Of a stretch of 64,000 bases of DNA, positions 62,927-64,000 are shown in pieces. Every line of letters starts with the position of its first letter. Within the stretch, counting starts at the first letter, position 1. Location of the stretch: the NCBI RefSeq assembly GCF_001021975.1, contig NZ_CP009928.1, positions 3,662,001 to 3,726,000 of the forward strand, read 5' to 3'. This DNA is from Chryseobacterium gallinarum. Its GTDB lineage: Bacteria > Bacteroidota > Bacteroidia > Flavobacteriales > Weeksellaceae. The notes below the pieces were generated by a model that saw nothing but the letters and a program-made list of their open reading frames with translations, searched no databases and was not told where the DNA came from. A program made the position numbers and the translations under genes.

Positions 62927-64000
62927 ATGAGTATTGATTTTACAACAGCAACTTTTAAGGACTTTGAGAATATTCCCGGTTATGATATTGCTCAGAGAGC
63001 AGAGTATTTTTATGAATTCCTGGAGCATATGAAATCCAGGGGACACATGAATTACAGATTGAAAAATACTTCAGGAGCCAATGCAACCCTAAATATAAAT
63101 ATTGCCAACCACGACAAAGAATATATAAGCTTTGTTTCCAGTGACTATTTAGGATTTACCCAGCATCCGAAGGTAATACAAGCTGCTATTGAAGGACTTG
63201 AGAAGTATGGCACCGGTACGGGAGCATCCCCGCTCATTGGAGGGTATTTTGATTATCATAATGCCATTGAAAAAAAGATTGCCGGTTTTTTCGGTAGAAA
63301 TGAAGATGAAGTAGTCTTGTTTACTACCGGCTATTCCGCTAATAGTGCTACTTTACAGATCCTGATGCAGAAGGAAGATATCGCTATTTTAGACATGGGT
63401 GTACATGCCAGCGTACACGAAGGATGTGCTTTTACCAATAAAAAAACATTTCCTCACAACAATTTGGAAGCTTTGGAACATATTTTGAAGGTATCTGAAA
63501 ATACGTACCGTACAAAGCTTGTTATCGTGGATGGAGTATATTCCCAGGAAGGCGATACTTCACGCGCTAAAGAAATATGTGACCTTGTCAAAAAATATAA
63601 TGCCTATCTCATGGTAGATGATGCACATGGTGTTGGAGTTTTGGGGAAAACCGGAAGGGGAGCCCTTGAGAATGATGGCCTATTAGACAAAGTTGATTTT
63701 ATAACAGGGACATCCAGCAAAACCTTTGGTAATCTGGGAGGATACGTCATTGCCAATAAAAAAATTGCGTCATTCCTTAAATTTCAGTCCAGACAGCATA
63801 TTTTTTCCGTAACAGCACCTCCTTCTTCATTCGGGATTTTGAAAGCAATCGATTTGATTGATGAAGAGCCGTTCTGGCAAGAAAAGCTGTGGGATAATAT
63901 TAATTATTTTAAGAATGGACTGAATGATATGGGCTTGGATACAGGAATTACCTGTTCAGCAATTATTCCGGTGAAAATCGGAGACCAGAATAAAATGTGG
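62927..64000 (+). CDS. Alpha-oxoamine synthase (serine palmitoyltransferase/cysteate acyltransferase type), 3' end outside window
   Basis: 358 codons are visible from the ATG at 62927 (AAGG four bases upstream) and the frame is open at the window end. PLP-dependent fold type I enzyme of the KBL/BioF/SPT group: VSSDYLGFTQHPKV, GTGTGASPLIGGYFDYHNAI, VDDAHGVGVLGKTGRG and the PLP lysine in GTSSKTFGNLGGYV. The family condenses an amino acid with an acyl thioester. Flavobacteria of this type make sphingolipids (serine palmitoyltransferase) and sulfonolipids (cysteate acyltransferase) with closely related enzymes; which one this is cannot be decided here. BioF is less likely because no biotin gene is near. 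Confidence 0.85.
   Translation, partial: MSIDFTTATFKDFENIPGYDIAQRAEYFYEFLEHMKSRGHMNYRLKNTSGANATLNINIANHDKEYISFVSSDYLGFTQHPKVIQAAIEGLEKYGTGTGASPLIGGYFDYHNAIEKKIAGFFGRNEDEVVLFTTGYSANSATLQILMQKEDIAILDMGVHASVHEGCAFTNKKTFPHNNLEALEHILKVSENTYRTKLVIVDGVYSQEGDTSRAKEICDLVKKYNAYLMVDDAHGVGVLGKTGRGALENDGLLDKVDFITGTSSKTFGNLGGYVIANKKIASFLKFQSRQHIFSVTAPPSSFGILKAIDLIDEEPFWQEKLWDNINYFKNGLNDMGLDTGITCSAIIPVKIGDQNKMW

Overview
The window is AT-rich and looks like a chromosome segment of a Chryseobacterium-type flavobacterium (Bacteroidota, Weeksellaceae). Reasons: promoters of the TTG-N19..21-TAnnTTTG type (best before tRNA-Ser, moaA, the DUF1349 gene and a putative small RNA), weak ribosome binding sites, SpvB/RHS proteins, a Reg_prop/Y_Y_Y sensor kinase, TPR-LuxR regulators and many small secreted proteins. 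Family names come from motif recognition by eye, not from database searches.

Layout. 1-11440: 3' part of a giant SpvB/FG-GAP/RHS polymorphic toxin whose C-terminal tip looks like a YwqJ-type deaminase, its candidate immunity gene, then an orphan RHS cassette (promoterless, start-less core piece plus a different tip) with a lipoprotein as candidate immunity gene. Hairpin/terminator repeats mark the cassette boundaries. 11720-23074: housekeeping and accessory genes (YCII protein, M1 aminopeptidase, PutP, MBL hydrolase, AAA ATPase, NTF2-like protein, TPR protein, S41 protease, an unknown). 23273-23357: tRNA-Ser(TGA). 23559-31652: a Crp/Fnr regulator divergent from a seven-ORF signalling operon (REC-PAS kinase, a CHASE3-HAMP-GAF ORF and a kinase-RECx3 ORF that appear to be one protein split by a frameshift, two single-domain receivers, CheR, CheB). 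31733-34192: two unknown genes and a DyP peroxidase.

34375-45462 is a molybdenum cofactor island: TauE/SafE exporter, MoaD, MoaE, FdhD, a small unknown, an FdhF/YdeP-like molybdo-enzyme, a small secreted sulfite-oxidase-fold protein and a bestrophin channel on the plus strand, converging with MoaA-MoeA-MoaC-MobA-MoeB/rhodanese on the minus strand. Together these give most of the pathway from GTP to inserted cofactor beside one likely client enzyme.

45816-64000 is rich in regulators: two AraC proteins, a serine beta-lactamase-like hydrolase, a TPR-HTH regulator, small secreted/membrane proteins, an MFS transporter, a Reg_prop hybrid-type sensor kinase with its NarL-type response regulator (4-bp overlap), a DUF1349 protein, a PAS-LuxR regulator, a minimal AraC protein flanked by palindromes, and finally the 5' part of an alpha-oxoamine synthase (serine palmitoyltransferase/cysteate acyltransferase type). 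Two intergenic regions carry promoter-plus-terminator arrangements without a convincing ORF and are proposed as small RNAs.

The most interesting points are the RHS cassette architecture, the split sensor kinase, the CheB/CheR operon lacking any chemoreceptor or CheA/CheW in view, and the small RNA candidates.
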